From the NCBI GenBank assembly GCA_907164885.2, contig OU015495.1, forward strand, positions 104,579,122 through 104,643,121: a stretch of DNA of 64,000 bases. Reading direction: 5' to 3'. Numbering within the stretch: the stretch's first letter is position 1; each line of letters begins with the position of its first letter. The DNA is from Dolomedes plantarius (taxonomy: Eukaryota; Arthropoda; Arachnida; Araneae; Dolomedidae). The position numbers and the translations under genes were made by a program. Below the pieces are notes generated by a model. That model did no database searches, was not told the origin of the DNA, and saw nothing but the letters and a program-made list of their open reading frames with translations. Of the stretch, positions 43,512 to 58,400 are shown piece by piece.

Positions 43512-45078
43512 TATATTACTCAGTGAATGTACAGCATAAATGGCAATTCTACGGCACGCAGACTTTTGTCAAAAATAGACCTTCCGAATGCCAGCAAAGT
43601 TGAAATTGGAGGAACTCGAAATGTCGCTATTGGCAAGGTTCCGATTCAGTTTTGTGTCTATACAGAAGCTTGTAGGTTTTATAAATCTGAAATTAATTAT
43701 TGAGTTATTATCAGACATAGATGTCAAAAGCCAGAAGGTGAATAGTGAATAATTCGAATTTCAAACCTTTTACAATTTCATTTGCTTTAAAAACTTAAAC
43801 TGCCATTTTGAACGCATATGAGGAAGACTTTCGTACCTTTATAATCGGAAATAAACTAATTGGTGATTAGAGCTCAGCAGAGAACTAAACATGTATTAAT
43901 AATCCATAAATTTTCAAGTTACTTGATAGTGAATATTGATATTAATTTATTTATAGCAAATACTCTAAATAAAATTACACAGGGATAATAAATTTAACAA
44001 GTTTATACAGAGTTATTTAGCAGTATTACCAGTTCGTTTTAAGAAATCGTTAAAAAATGCTATAAAATAAGTTCAACAAATATCGGTTTTCCCTCAATAC
44101 CGAAAGAATAGAAAGTATACGGGAACTTACCGGAGTTCGTAAGCCTACACACGCCGTGCTTCTAAGCCAAATGGAAGCGGCACTCTCAAAACGTAGTAAG
44201 CAGACTGTCCACCAGATGGCTACTGCGTCAAATATGTGATACAATAACCATCTGCACAATCATGTGGCGCCATCTGTAGGCAAAAAATGTTACTAGCAAC
44301 AAAATGGCCCTCGAGACTGGTAGACATTGCGCAAGAGCAATTAGACCCGGAAGATACAAACTGAAAGAGCCGTAGCCCCCCTGTAACAGAAACAAAAAAA
44401 CCCCGGACACCTCACAGCCCTGATCTAATTGCCACTTGCAAAGAACAGGTCAACAGAGACATTGCTGTTTGAACCAGCCGCATTCACCCTACTCTATGAC
44501 ACACATATATAATAATGCTAAAGTTTATTACGTTATTAGAGTTAGTAGCAGGTTTAGAACCAGGGACCTCAGCTTGAAAGTTAACATAGGAGAGAAACGG
44601 AAATGTAATTAGAACGCGCCATCGGAGCTACGAAACGGAACCACCTTTTCCGCATTATTAAACCGGTTTCCGTCATAGACAACGATCCTTTAGCATATAT
44701 TTAATTTCATTTGATTGCTGATTCATTTGTTTCTTGCAACAGGGTTTTCGCTCTTGCCTTTAGTAATAAAAAGAAAAGTTCCTAAGACCTCAAAAATGAT
44801 TTAAAATACGTTTAATTTATAAAGAAATTAAAATATTTTGGTATTTGAATCGCGTACACCTTTATGATAATCATATCTGGTGGTAGAAAGTGATACTAAT
44901 TTCAGGTCTTACTAGGAGTAAAATTTCTCCCGAAATATCAACTTATTAAATTGTAGCAGTGATAACCGAATTTCAAAATTACATTTACAGTTATTATGTG
45001 TTTGGTCATCCCTGCACTTACTTGATAACTTAACATCTGTAAACAGGTTCATAAAGAATCATAAAAACAAACCAGCAT
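43512..45078. other. No gene recognised
   Basis: Mixed composition. 44100-44480 is less AT-rich and 44550-44575 contains a B-box-like GGTTTAGAACC, which may be a SINE trace, but no A box or boundaries are visible. Confidence 0.45.
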
Positions 45079-45099
45079 ATATATATATATATATACACA

Positions 45100-47367
<2,268 letters not shown>

Positions 47368-47370
47368 TGT

Positions 47371-47373
<3 letters not shown>

Positions 47374-47436
<63 letters not shown>
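47374..47436. repeat. (TA)n microsatellite
   Basis: About 63 bp of TA directly right of the Tc1-like element; presumably the other half of the tract at 45927-46032. Confidence 0.97.
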
Positions 47437-47437
<1 letters not shown>

Positions 47438-49091
47438 TGGTTTGCTCCAAAGACTTGCTATGAAATTGCTTAACGCTGCCAATTTTCTCAAGTTAAACAT
47501 GAGGATGACCAAATATATTACATCATTCAATAGGAATTTTGAAGTACGACCCTTTATTTCGAATTTAAGAGAAATTATCGTACGGTTGTACGTTGTCTAA
47601 AAATTCAGATACTTTAGAAATAATACTTACTTTCGAGCATATTTGAGATCCTTAAAAATGCTACCACAAATATTTAAAATGTACTTAGAAACTTCTTATT
47701 TTTTAATCTCTGAAAATGAGTACGAAACCTGCATAAATCTCAGGTAAATCGAACTTTGGTCTGTCCTGTTCCTTTTTGAGAACTCAGCAGCGTCAACCGA
47801 AGGCACACAAGGTTGGTATGCTTTATACATACCTATTGAAAGCAAGGTTGACATTATCTAGGTTTGGCTAAACGGTATGAGCTCAGTGTTTCGAGGATGA
47901 TAAAATTCCATTCTTCCTGTTCGAACCAGGACTATAAGTGATGTTTTTTTAACAATATTTCTATGTCAGGATAGAAATGAGAACAAAACATAAAAACTTG
48001 TTACTTGAAGACCTTGAAGTGACTATGTTTGGTTGAATGGAGATCCTCAACGTTTTAAAAGCTAATCTGTGGTAATCGAAATTTTTATTCATCTGAGACT
48101 GGGGATATGCTCATGCATAATTCTGAATACGTTGACTGTATGGGATTGAGGAAAATTTATATCAACTGTAAAAGAATAGGCTGGCGTGAGCAAAATTGTT
48201 AAAAAATATCGGCATTAGTGAATACGAGGAGGAGGTTGGTTCGAATCCATGACGGAGCAAACTGAAAGTCAAGAGGCACACCGGAGGAGGATTATGAACG
48301 TCTGATACGAGATGCGATGAAGAGATGGCAACTAGGACGTGTGCATCCATCGTCTGAGAATGAGCCGCCTTTGGCTTACAGAGGGCTTAAGGGAACGCGC
48401 TATAAAGGAATATTCTTTTATTTGGCATTTCTTATCCCCACTTAAGAAAGGAAGGCCAAACATTTTACTTTGTAATACAAGTCCAAAGCATCCCCAATGG
48501 ATTCCGGCGGATAGGGTGAGAACCCAACAGACGGGATCCGCATAAGAGTCAAGTGGGACCAACTCAGTCAGAACTTGTGCACCATCCGCCCTGTGATGAG
48601 GCGGACTTACCTATCCAAACTTCACTTTGGTAACCTGGGGTGGATGGAGCTTGCATCTGCCTGCCTAAACCTTTTCTCTAGATACGGATACTGATTGCGG
48701 GCGTATTTGAACCCTCAAAGGGATCTTCAAGGAATTTCTCCGGAACCAAGTTCTCTAACCCTTCGGCCAAACTGGGCCTCGCAAGATTTGATATAGGCCG
48801 GATATTTAAAACTGGCCTCCACGGCGTAAATGTCTAAAAGGGAGGAGGGAGATCAAGTCTTACTTAAATATAAGTGGCAAATCACACTGCTTTGTTTAAA
48901 CGACAAATCAATTAACAGCGGTAGTTCAAAATTTCAGACATTCCCCTAAGTTTGCTTTTTCAAACTTGTCTGTAGCAGGCGTCGACTTATAACTTGGCAA
49001 GTTGTATTGTGCCAGCCCTTAATTCCATTGAGCTACTTTATCCCCGTCTAAAACGGTCTATTGGAAGGAAAAAAGAAGAGAGAAATCGAGA
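47437..49091. other. No gene recognised
   Basis: 48290-48860 is markedly less AT-rich than its surroundings, with short open frames on both strands (48332-48562) but no recognisable protein, TIR or RNA structure. Confidence 0.5.
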
Positions 49092-49294
49092 ATATAATCG
49101 CTGGTTTACCACGGTTAAATCACGACTAACAATGAATGGAAAGGAATACAAGTGTCAGAAAATCAGACCTGCATTATAAAAGGTGTAGCTATAAATAGAA
49201 ACTGCTTAGAACATTCAAACGTTACATGTTAAAAACAATCCATTCAATATTACGAAAATGTTGCACTTTGTACACGGGCGCACCCGCTGAAGGG
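49092..49294. mobile_element. TTAA MITE family 1, 3' fragment
   Basis: Matches 7590-7794 closely (ataatcgctggtttacc to the end CGCTGAAGGG) and is followed by TTAA at 49295-49298. The left two thirds of the element are missing. Confidence 0.8.
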
Positions 49295-49298
49295 TTAA

Positions 49299-50479
49299 TC
49301 CAGCCTTTTGTTATCTTTCCGATCGCGTTAATTTCCCTTCTGAAATTTTCAGCCTCAATAAAGATCACCCTCAAAAACCGAACTTCTAGGCTCTCACTGT
49401 GATGACGCTTCTTTTCGTCAGGCTGCTTGGTCTGAGACGAGGCATCGGTTGAACTTGCAGATCCCCAATCCTCGTGTTAAGCGTTGGGTATTTTCCCATT
49501 GGTAATTTTCTAGCGACACACTGGCACATGCTTCTAATTCGCCTCTGGAAGTAATTCTTTAAATATATCTAAAGAAAAGGCTTTGCATCTGAAAGCTAAT
49601 GTGCTAATTTTAAAATGCACTGAGCGTGCTTTATTAAATCCTGGAGGGAAAAAAAATCCTCCAAAGGAAGATTTTAATTTTGTAGTGACAGATATCACCA
49701 GTCTTATAAAAAAGCAACTACTAAAAATATTTCAATATTTGAAAAACCGCGAGTTACTCATTTATCTTTCATGAGCTAAACACAGAATTCGGAAATATGT
49801 ATTCGGTAATGTGTCGTCAAGATTATTCGAAGAGGAAAATTTCCCCAAACTTAAGATCTGCGGAGATCAACCGATGCGGCGCCTAACAAATCAAAGTTCT
49901 CGTGGGGATGAAGACAACTCTAGCGGGAAGGCGGGAGGGGCGCAGTTAGAATCAACTCCCCAAGAGCCTAAAAATCAGTTGGAAAAAAGTAATTTTGGAA
50001 AAAAAGCAGTATTTTCATACTTCTTCTGACAGGATGCAAAAGTGCTCTGTTTAGGGGAGGGGGGCATGTACCGGGGCATTGACCGCTTTGTAGTGCTCCA
50101 AAAAAATTAATAAGAAGTCTTCTATGTATATTTATCCTTAAAAAGGGTAACTTGGAGATTGCCTCTGGGAATTTATCATCCGAGTCAATGGACAGCTGGT
50201 AACGAATAACTGGAAAACTTATTTTTATAAAAAATCAGTGCCGAGCTGATGCACTTCGCTTGTACGCGCATTTTCTGTCGGAAATTAAGAAACTTTGAAA
50301 CTCGAAAAATGAAAAAGGAGCCAAAACAGAAATTTGTGCAATGACTTCCAGCCCCTTCAAAGATAAAAAGCAAGCAAGCGTGTGTGTGTGTGGGGGGGGG
50401 GGGAACACGCCTCCAAAGCCTTTTTTCTTACAAAGCGGCAGTCACTTGTTCCTGACGGTAGGTACTTCTCTGATATTGG
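49299..50479. other. No gene recognised
   Basis: Unique AT-rich sequence with a (TG)n plus G-run at about 50379-50402. Short frames have no motif. Confidence 0.5.
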
Positions 50480-50661
50480 TCTATGAAGAACTGCGAAGTT
50501 TTGCAGAATGCTTTATTATGAGAGCCTCATTTAGGACAGCCAGCATTGCTCCCTATGAGGGGGGCGACACGGAAATGACCAGGCCTTATTAGGGATTTGA
50601 AACCCAGGCCCACTGTGTGGCAGCTCAGAACGCTAACCACTTTACTATGTGGGCGGCCCCT
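50480..50661 (-). mobile_element. tRNA-derived SINE, second copy
   Basis: The minus strand starts near 50661 with a GCCCACATAGTAAAGTGGTT head (A-box region), a B-box-like GGTTTCAAATCCC, and a body containing CCCTCATAGGGAGCAATGCT and CATAATAAAG. Homologous to 20900-21063, with substitutions and small gaps. Confidence 0.75.
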
Positions 50662-51285
50662 CCGAAGCTTCGCAGTTCCCAAAAACTCTTACTATTCTTG
50701 TGTTGTTGGGGGGGGGGGGGGAGGGGATAAGCTGGAGTAAAACTAGTTGGGATATAAACCTCCGGCACTTGCTATCCTTGTTTCGCCCGTATCCGGGATT
50801 AGGAATTTATTTTATTTTGACCCCTAGACTTGAGATGAGACTTGGAAAATCTTAGAAGTTCCTCCACGGAATAAAATCTCTAACCTCAACTAGATTATGA
50901 TTCCTCCCGTATTCTGTCGTAACAGAGCAAACGCGAAAGGAAATTAGCGCAGAATTCTATGTCAAGTGAAAGCTAATTAAAAATATATATATATACTACT
51001 GTATCAAAATGTTTCTGATAAAAATAACCGTTTCAAGAATTTTAACTCATGAGAGATGTCAAGAATATTTCACACCCCTGAAATTAGCTGGTATCACCGC
51101 AGCAAATTTAATGACTACCAAACACTTCCGAAATTAGAGGCAGCCGTACAAAGACACAAACAAAATGAACTTTATTCCAGTTTCGTTTGGTGTTAATATT
51201 TCTGATGACAATGGTATGCGCTAAAAGTATCTACCAATAAACAAACATGGATTCAGATCTGTTCAGCGTTGTTTTCATGGCCTCT
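50662..51285. other. No gene recognised
   Basis: Contains an 18-nt G run (about 50706-50722) and a short (TA)n; otherwise nothing identified. Confidence 0.55.
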
Positions 51286-51289
51286 TTAA

Positions 51290-51744
51290 CGCTACTGTGT
51301 AGTAACCATATTGGATTCGTTCACCTCAGTGCTAACCTCTGGAGAAAATGTGTCCAATTGCCGACTTGGAGTTAAGATTTGTTTAAAAATTATACTCCGC
51401 AATAGAGAAAGAAATTTTACACCTTGCGGAATTTTTCGTTTAAAAAAATGCAAATATTTTAAACTTTTATTCGGTTTTTTTTTAAACCCCGAATATTCGG
51501 GGTTTAAACTTTTATTTAAAATTATTTGGGAAAAATCTGGTGTAGTGTGTTTTAAACGCTCATAAATTACTTTGGTGGACGCAATTTATAAAATGAATCC
51601 TGTTGCAAGGTGCAGAAAAGTTCAGGCTATCTGAAAATACAATTTTTATTAGATTATCAGCATTTATGTAGCTGTAACTAACAAAATTTCTCCATAGGTT
51701 AGCATTGAGGTAATCGAATCCAACAGGAATAGTACACAGCAACC
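51290..51744. mobile_element. TTAA-flanked MITE, family 2, copy 2
   Basis: 455 bp with TTAA at 51286-51289 and 51745-51748. Inverted ends CGCTACTGTGTAGTAACC and GGTTGCTGTGTACTATTCC (right, read inward), homologous to 33868-34358. A local palindrome of CCCCGAATATTCGGGG sits in a duplicated AAACTTTTAT context. Confidence 0.85.
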
Positions 51745-51827
51745 TTAAGGAAGAAACAGTTATTTCTTTCGCACATGCACGCAAAGCAATCTATTTTAAA
51801 AGAGACGCCACAAAATGTCTTAAATAG

Positions 51828-51833
51828 TTTATT
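51828..51833 (-). terminator. Candidate polyadenylation signal of the ANKFN1-like gene
   Basis: Minus-strand AATAAA about 640 bp after the stop codon at 52476, just outside the MITE. Other signals may be used; no transcript evidence. Confidence 0.35.
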
Positions 51834-52475
51834 AATAAGCAATCTTACAACCCTTTTTCATGAAACGTTTACATAGTTTAAAGCTGTACATTTTTGATTC
51901 ATAGCAAAATACAATAAGTGGATGGCTTTAGCACAATTTAAAGTTTTTCTTTTTCTCAAAAGGTTTTAAAAATTTCATTTGCTAAATATCTAATTGCTTT
52001 GTGACTTTCAATACGTTTTCAATCACCGATATTAAAGTGGATGGTGTGAGAGTATTTGTGTTGGATGTTTAAAATGAGTGTTGGATGAATGGAAATAAGA
52101 GTGATTTACTCCTAATTTTGGAAGATCGATGAAAGACTCAATGAATTATACCTGTAAGGATGTTTTTGGGACACAATATAAGAATTGAAATCATAAAATA
52201 ATTTAAGGAAGTAGCTAGACAAAATAAAACACTTAAATACATATAAACAACATATTCCTGATGCTCACAATTTTGATGCAACGAAAATTCATAACGTTTT
52301 GCTACTCAGCATAATACTTTTATCTATCAAGGACTATAACTTTCCATTAACAACTGTTCAAAATCATAACAAGTTTTGAGTAACATATTTAAGTTAAGAT
52401 CTTTGACAGCTCAACTAAACAATTTGGCATCAATATCACGTGTTGTATGCTATGTCTTGCACATAAAAGTCAGCA

Positions 52476-55400
52476 CTAGTCTCCATTGAGTAAGTTTTTC
52501 CGTCGGACAAATAGTTTGCCTTTCAGCCAAGGTCCTTGCAATTTCATGGGCTGGAATTCGTCACTGAGACACCTCTCCCGGGCTCCGGCCGTTGCGACCA
52601 GGCAAAAACTGTGAAGTTGGCTGTTCCCGTAAATTGGGCCACCCCGACCTTTGAGTATCACTGCCATGTTCAGTTGCTTCACCACCAAGTCTACGACTTC
52701 CCTAGCAGTGGTCTGTGGTGTCACGTGGAGTTTGACGCTAGTGCCACTCGGGAGTCCTGTCTCGTAAGCAGCGTACACTCTGATTATGCCAGAGCTCTGG
52801 GATGGCACCGGAGAGGACTGCAAAGCCTCCTCGGTCGATTTTTCGTCCTTGTGACAGTCCTCATCGATGCTACACGCACTATCTTTGGAATAAATACTTA
52901 ATTTATCGTCGTCCACCGTTATGTCGGCAGAAGACAGGGACTTGAGACTTCCAGCGAAGGAACTACGCATGCTACTCCTGTAATTGGACTCTTTGTCAAA
53001 GTTCGAGTCTCCTAGCCTCTCTGCACTATGTGCTTTGGATCCGCAGTTTATACTGTCCGTCTCGCATACCATATCTGTGTAGCTGATCTGCAATCTCGAA
53101 GTGGAGGAACAACGTCGAATCTGCCTCTTATTCGTGCTCTGGAGCCTTACAGTAGGCGAAGGGCTAGTTTTGCTGCTTTCGCAGACCGGTTTCACTTGCT
53201 GCGGCGATGGAGGACTGGTTGACTCAGGACTCGAGTTATTGGTCCAGATATCTTTAAGCGAGACACCGTTAGATCCTTGTTTGTCACGGGCGAAAGTCAG
53301 AACGTCCATGATCCACCGCACTGCCCTCCACATGTTATCCACCTGCGTCTGGAATTCCTGCAGTTGGTTGAGTCGTGATTTAGCTTCAGACAATTCGGTA
53401 GATGAGAAAGCCTGGAAAAATACAGAACGGTTAATACATTGTAACATCGCTAAATTATTTGAAAAATTTCAATCTGCCTTTTTTTTATTATTTATTGATT
53501 AGATATATCATTTGTCACGTGATTTGAAAAAAAACGAAGTATTTATAAAGTATAGAACAGGAAATTAAAAATGAGACTTTAATTCCCAATAATGATTAAA
53601 ATTATGGCGGACAAGGTTGTCGTTAAGTACTGTCTGCGAAAGGGTTATCTTATTTTTAGTTGCAATTAATTTTGTGGGAAATTTTACTTCTATTTATAGT
53701 TTCACTTTACAGTACTCAAGGATGTAATTTAAGGTTCACCACAACGGACTAAAAAAAAGTTTGAAGTCCATCTTCTTAAAGTCCATTCTCTTAAAAGCAT
53801 AAACAAATCATCAAATTTCATCTGTTTTATGTCGTTCATTTTAGACGGATTTTCTTAATGAAATGATCAACCCTGCCAACTAAAGATAAATATTGCAAAT
53901 TGAAATAAGTTATCTTTGCTCTGCCATACTTTTACTTTCCTTGCAGTGTTGATTTTTAGTTTTTTATCCCACAAATTATCAAAACCCCAAAGGTTTTTTA
54001 CCACTGGGGGCTTCTATTGTTTGGAAAACGACTAAGGACACTTTAAATTCATCTACAGACATTGTTCATAAAAAAAAATCCTCAGACTCATTATCACCAA
54101 GAGCTTTTTAAACTGAAACTGAAAGACTGTTCACTAATTTTAAGGACTTAAAACATTTTTCAACAAAACATTACAGACTTATGAGGATCAAAAACATTAA
54201 AAAGTACTTTTAAGCTTTTGAGTGCTTTTGATGGCCTTTTGGGTACTCTGTCTCTATAAAATAGGTTACACAATTTCATGGAAAAATATCTGTTTAAGGG
54301 AATTCCTACAGGTAACGTATAGCAAGGAGAAAGATTTTCGTTATGTTGGTTATGTGTTTTCTGCAAAACTGTGCACGAATGAAACAATTTCAATTCGAAT
54401 CATCACATGAAAAGTGAAATTTATTTCTGCAGCATCACAACGGTATTGATTGCTATTTGAGAAAGTAAAACATCATCAGTTAAGATCACATAGCGATATG
54501 AACACATTAACAAGTTCCGAGAATTTTAGCGTAAAACAGAAAGAAAGAGAAAACAACCAAGAATTTTAAAATGGACTAGAATATGCATCGAAGAATTAGA
54601 GTTGCTATTCCTGAAGCAGAACGGACGCTTACCTCTCGATGAGCATGATGAGCAAGCATGTTATCCATTTCCAAGATTGAAGACAACCGAGAGTAACGGG
54701 TGATGAAGCTTGATTGATAGGTATTCATGTGAACTATAAAAGAAAATACCGATTTAATATACTGTCGCTCTTTTGGAATGGGAATCACTTCTTTACTGCA
54801 ATATCAAAAGTGAAGTAAAGCCGGTTTTCCACTTACTCATTTCAAATATTTGGATAGGTAATGGAATGCAGTCGGATCTCGCGGTGATTTCATCGCACTG
54901 GCCTGGTACAGAGCACACGCTGTCTACTGGTGGCAACACCAATATAAAGGAAACGTCGTCGCTCAGCTCTATCACCTCTACGTCATAATATCTGGAAAAC
55001 GACAGTGACTAAGTCATGCATATCATTTAACATACTTTCTGTAAAACACAACGAATTATTGATTTTGAACCTTAAATCTACGACATTAAACTTGGTGCCC
55101 CTTTATCGCGGTATCGTGTCTGATTTTCACAAGCCTAGATGAGCGTTGCCCGTACATTACAGTACCTAAAATCTTTGTAAAGTAACCCAGACAACAATGT
55201 TAAGACACAATTTTTCAAAAAAGGAGATCAAAGTACAGTGATTTCCGCTTATAAGAATCACGTTTGTTATTACTGTTTTTGATTCTTATAAGCGGTTGAT
55301 TCTTATAACCGAAATTTAGGTTTTTGGACAGGCACGCACACACACACACCCATATATACATATATTAGATAATTTACCATAAAATACTCTTAAATTTACG

Positions 55401-58400
55401 TTAATTATCTTTTATTAAAATTATTTTTTATAATTTTAAAAATACAACTTAATTTCTAGAGCTATAAGTAGATACACATGATTATAGTAAGAGAAGAAAA
55501 AAATCCAATATTTCTTACAACATACCTACTTAACAGTTTTAACATTTCAACTACAGGAAGGGAGCAAGAAAAAGTTTTCTATGGTAGTTTGACGTAATGA
55601 AGTTTCCAGGAGGCTGTTTATACCTCTTTCAATAATGTCATTAAAATTCATTAATAGTCTCAGACCAAGAGTCACCTTATAGCTTACGTTTCACGATTTG
55701 ATAACAGGCTGAATCTACTAATGTCACGTTTGCCTAAGTGATAGTGGACACTTCGCCGAAGATTTATGTGTTTCAGGGTCCATGAAGCCGCAACCAGGAG
55801 GTGGGAAAAAAGAGTCCCTATTTTTGTTTGCCAGTTGAGAAAAGTGAAATCGGACCTGGACGAGTAAAGATGGCCCCGGGTCAAGCTAATAGGACAGTGT
55901 TGTGCTAAAGCGTTTAAGGGGAAACTATTATGTTATGTCTAACAAAGAAAGGGATGAATTTTACGACTATATTCCATCCCATCATATCAATCTTTCTTAA
56001 AAAAAAAAAAAAAGCAAGAACTTTGTGCCTTTTGAGGGTTTAAGTGGCTTTTTTGGAAAAATGAAAGGAAAGCGAGGAGTGTAAACTGATTCTTGAAACC
56101 GGTGGATTGATTCTTTAAAGCGAAAATTTTAACATGGAAATAATTAATTTGTTTTTGTTTTCGCGATATTGATTCTTATAAACGGTTAATTCTTATAACC
56201 ACTGATCACTATAAGCGGTGGTTACTGTACATCTTATTTCGTACAAGAAGTTGATGTAATTTCACATTAACATGCATTTGTGAGAGCACACACAACGTTT
56301 TACAACGCTATTAAATTAATTCAATTTCAGTGTGATGGCGAGATGTTTCCGAGCTATTAATATTAAAATGAATAAAAATTGAGACAGGATCGAATATAGT
56401 TTAATGAGATCTGCAAAAATAGTACAAAAAAAATCAATTTTCCTTTACCTTGAATTTTTATCCAAGATGTTAGAAGAGGCGTTGTCTAATTATGACAACT
56501 TAAATGTGTAGCTTGCGTTCTAATTTTATCCCAATTAATTTAATTTCTGTCTCTATGTTGGCTTCAGAATACACTGAAAATCAGCTTCACGAGACGCTAA
56601 TGATTCGTAATTACATTAGCAGTTTTCGCAAAGAAGCACCAAGGGTGAAGTTTAATTCCTTCCACCTTAATCTTCGAAAAGAATTATCTTTTAATGATAA
56701 GAACTTTTCTCTTCACTGAAACATCAGATTTCCAAAAAAAGTGTAGCTCCCAGACAAACACTTGTAACTCAGTTACTTATTTCATTAATTACATTTAGAG
56801 GACCGTTTGGCAGAATATCTAGACACTATCTGAATATCTAAATCAAAGTTATTTCATATTTTGAGTACATATAGACTAAGCTCTGTGATTTTAGTATGCT
56901 TTCAAACTATTAACAAACCGTAATGTATATTTATTAACAGGGTAATTTATTTTTCATTAAAGACCCACAGCGTATGACGACATTAACTGTGATACAGGGT
57001 AGAATTATATACACCAGGGGTCTCCAAACTTTTTAGCCTAAGGGCCACACTGATTTCTCCACTATCCAAATTAATTGATGAGCATTTGCAGTCACTGCTG
57101 ATGATTCCACACTAGTAAACTTGATTCACAACTGCAAATAATTGTCAGTGGAAAGTTATTGCTACATAAATCTCATTAATAATAATTATAATGTTTCATT
57201 TTATTACATAAATTACCTATGTATGCCACTTATTTTAAGTTTTTAGAATAAATCTCTTATTAACTGCAGTTAAAATGTTCAATTTTATTATGTATGTCAG
57301 TTATTATGTTCCTTAACTGGTCGTCAAATAAAAACATCTGATTATTATTTTGTATGATTTACTTAGATTGTAAATTTAAATATGCAATCAAAATAAACTA
57401 TGGAGGGTCGGATTGGTGGTGTTCGCGGGCAGTAGTTTGGAGACCCCTGATATACACAATTGAAAAACCAAAACCGTTCACAGTACGGGGTGTCTGAAAA
57501 AACCTTGACACATTTTAAAAATTTATATAAAAAAAGTACTCATAGTAGGAGCTAGAAATTCCCATACGTGTTAACTTATATATTAGAGTTTTTTTTTTAG
57601 TAATGTCAATAAATTTCAATATGTGCTCCTTTTGTGGCATGGAGAATAAATATCCAGTCGCTAATCCATTTCAGTCGCTAATCCATTTGAGTAATTCACC
57701 CATGTGCGTTCCAAAATGGATTCTGTAACACATGAAATTGCAGCAATTATGCGTTTTTTAGTTCTTTAGAACTGTCCACTTTTGTCGAATAAACTTTGTC
57801 TTTGACATATTCCCAAAGAAAAAAGTCAGGAGGTGTAATGTCTGGAGATTGAGGTGGCCATTGGATGGGAACATCTCGTCCAATCCACCTGTTTGGAAAT
57901 TCCTCATTTAAAAAGTCTCGTACAATCATACCACAATGAGGCGGTGCACCGTCTTGTTGCCAAATGATTTTGCGATGTAAATAAGAAATTTGTGGGACAT
58001 CAGAAATTTTAAAACTTTTACAGCCATTTTACAACTTTTGCTTTCACGGAACAACTAGTGCCCTCTGTTGAACTTTTTTGACACAGAAAAACCTCTAATA
58101 TATGCGGTAACACATATGTGAATTTCCAGTTCCTACCTTGTATACTTTTTTTATATATAAATTTTTCAAATGTGTCAAGGTTTTTTGAGACCAAGGTTTC
58201 TGAATCCTGTATATTTTTCCCGAACTGAAGAACCATTTCCGAAATACTTTGTGTTCCGAGCGCGAAGTTTAGGTTTGTCGATTGGCAACGGTAGAAAAAA
58301 GAAGAAAAATAAAAAGGAAAATTTCCCTCAAAAATCAATGAACTGTACATTTTGGCTTATTTACTTTGCTTAATAACAATAAAAAAAAAATCTCGCTAGC

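Noticed and set aside
53028..53502. Plus-strand frames opposite the last ANKFN1 exon (also 52536-52901)
   Set aside because: The minus strand has a conserved protein with consistent splice sites; these are antisense shadows.
55684..55884. 66-codon frame inside Tigger family C as a possible transposase remnant
   Set aside because: No HTH, DDE or acidic C-terminal motif could be recognised.
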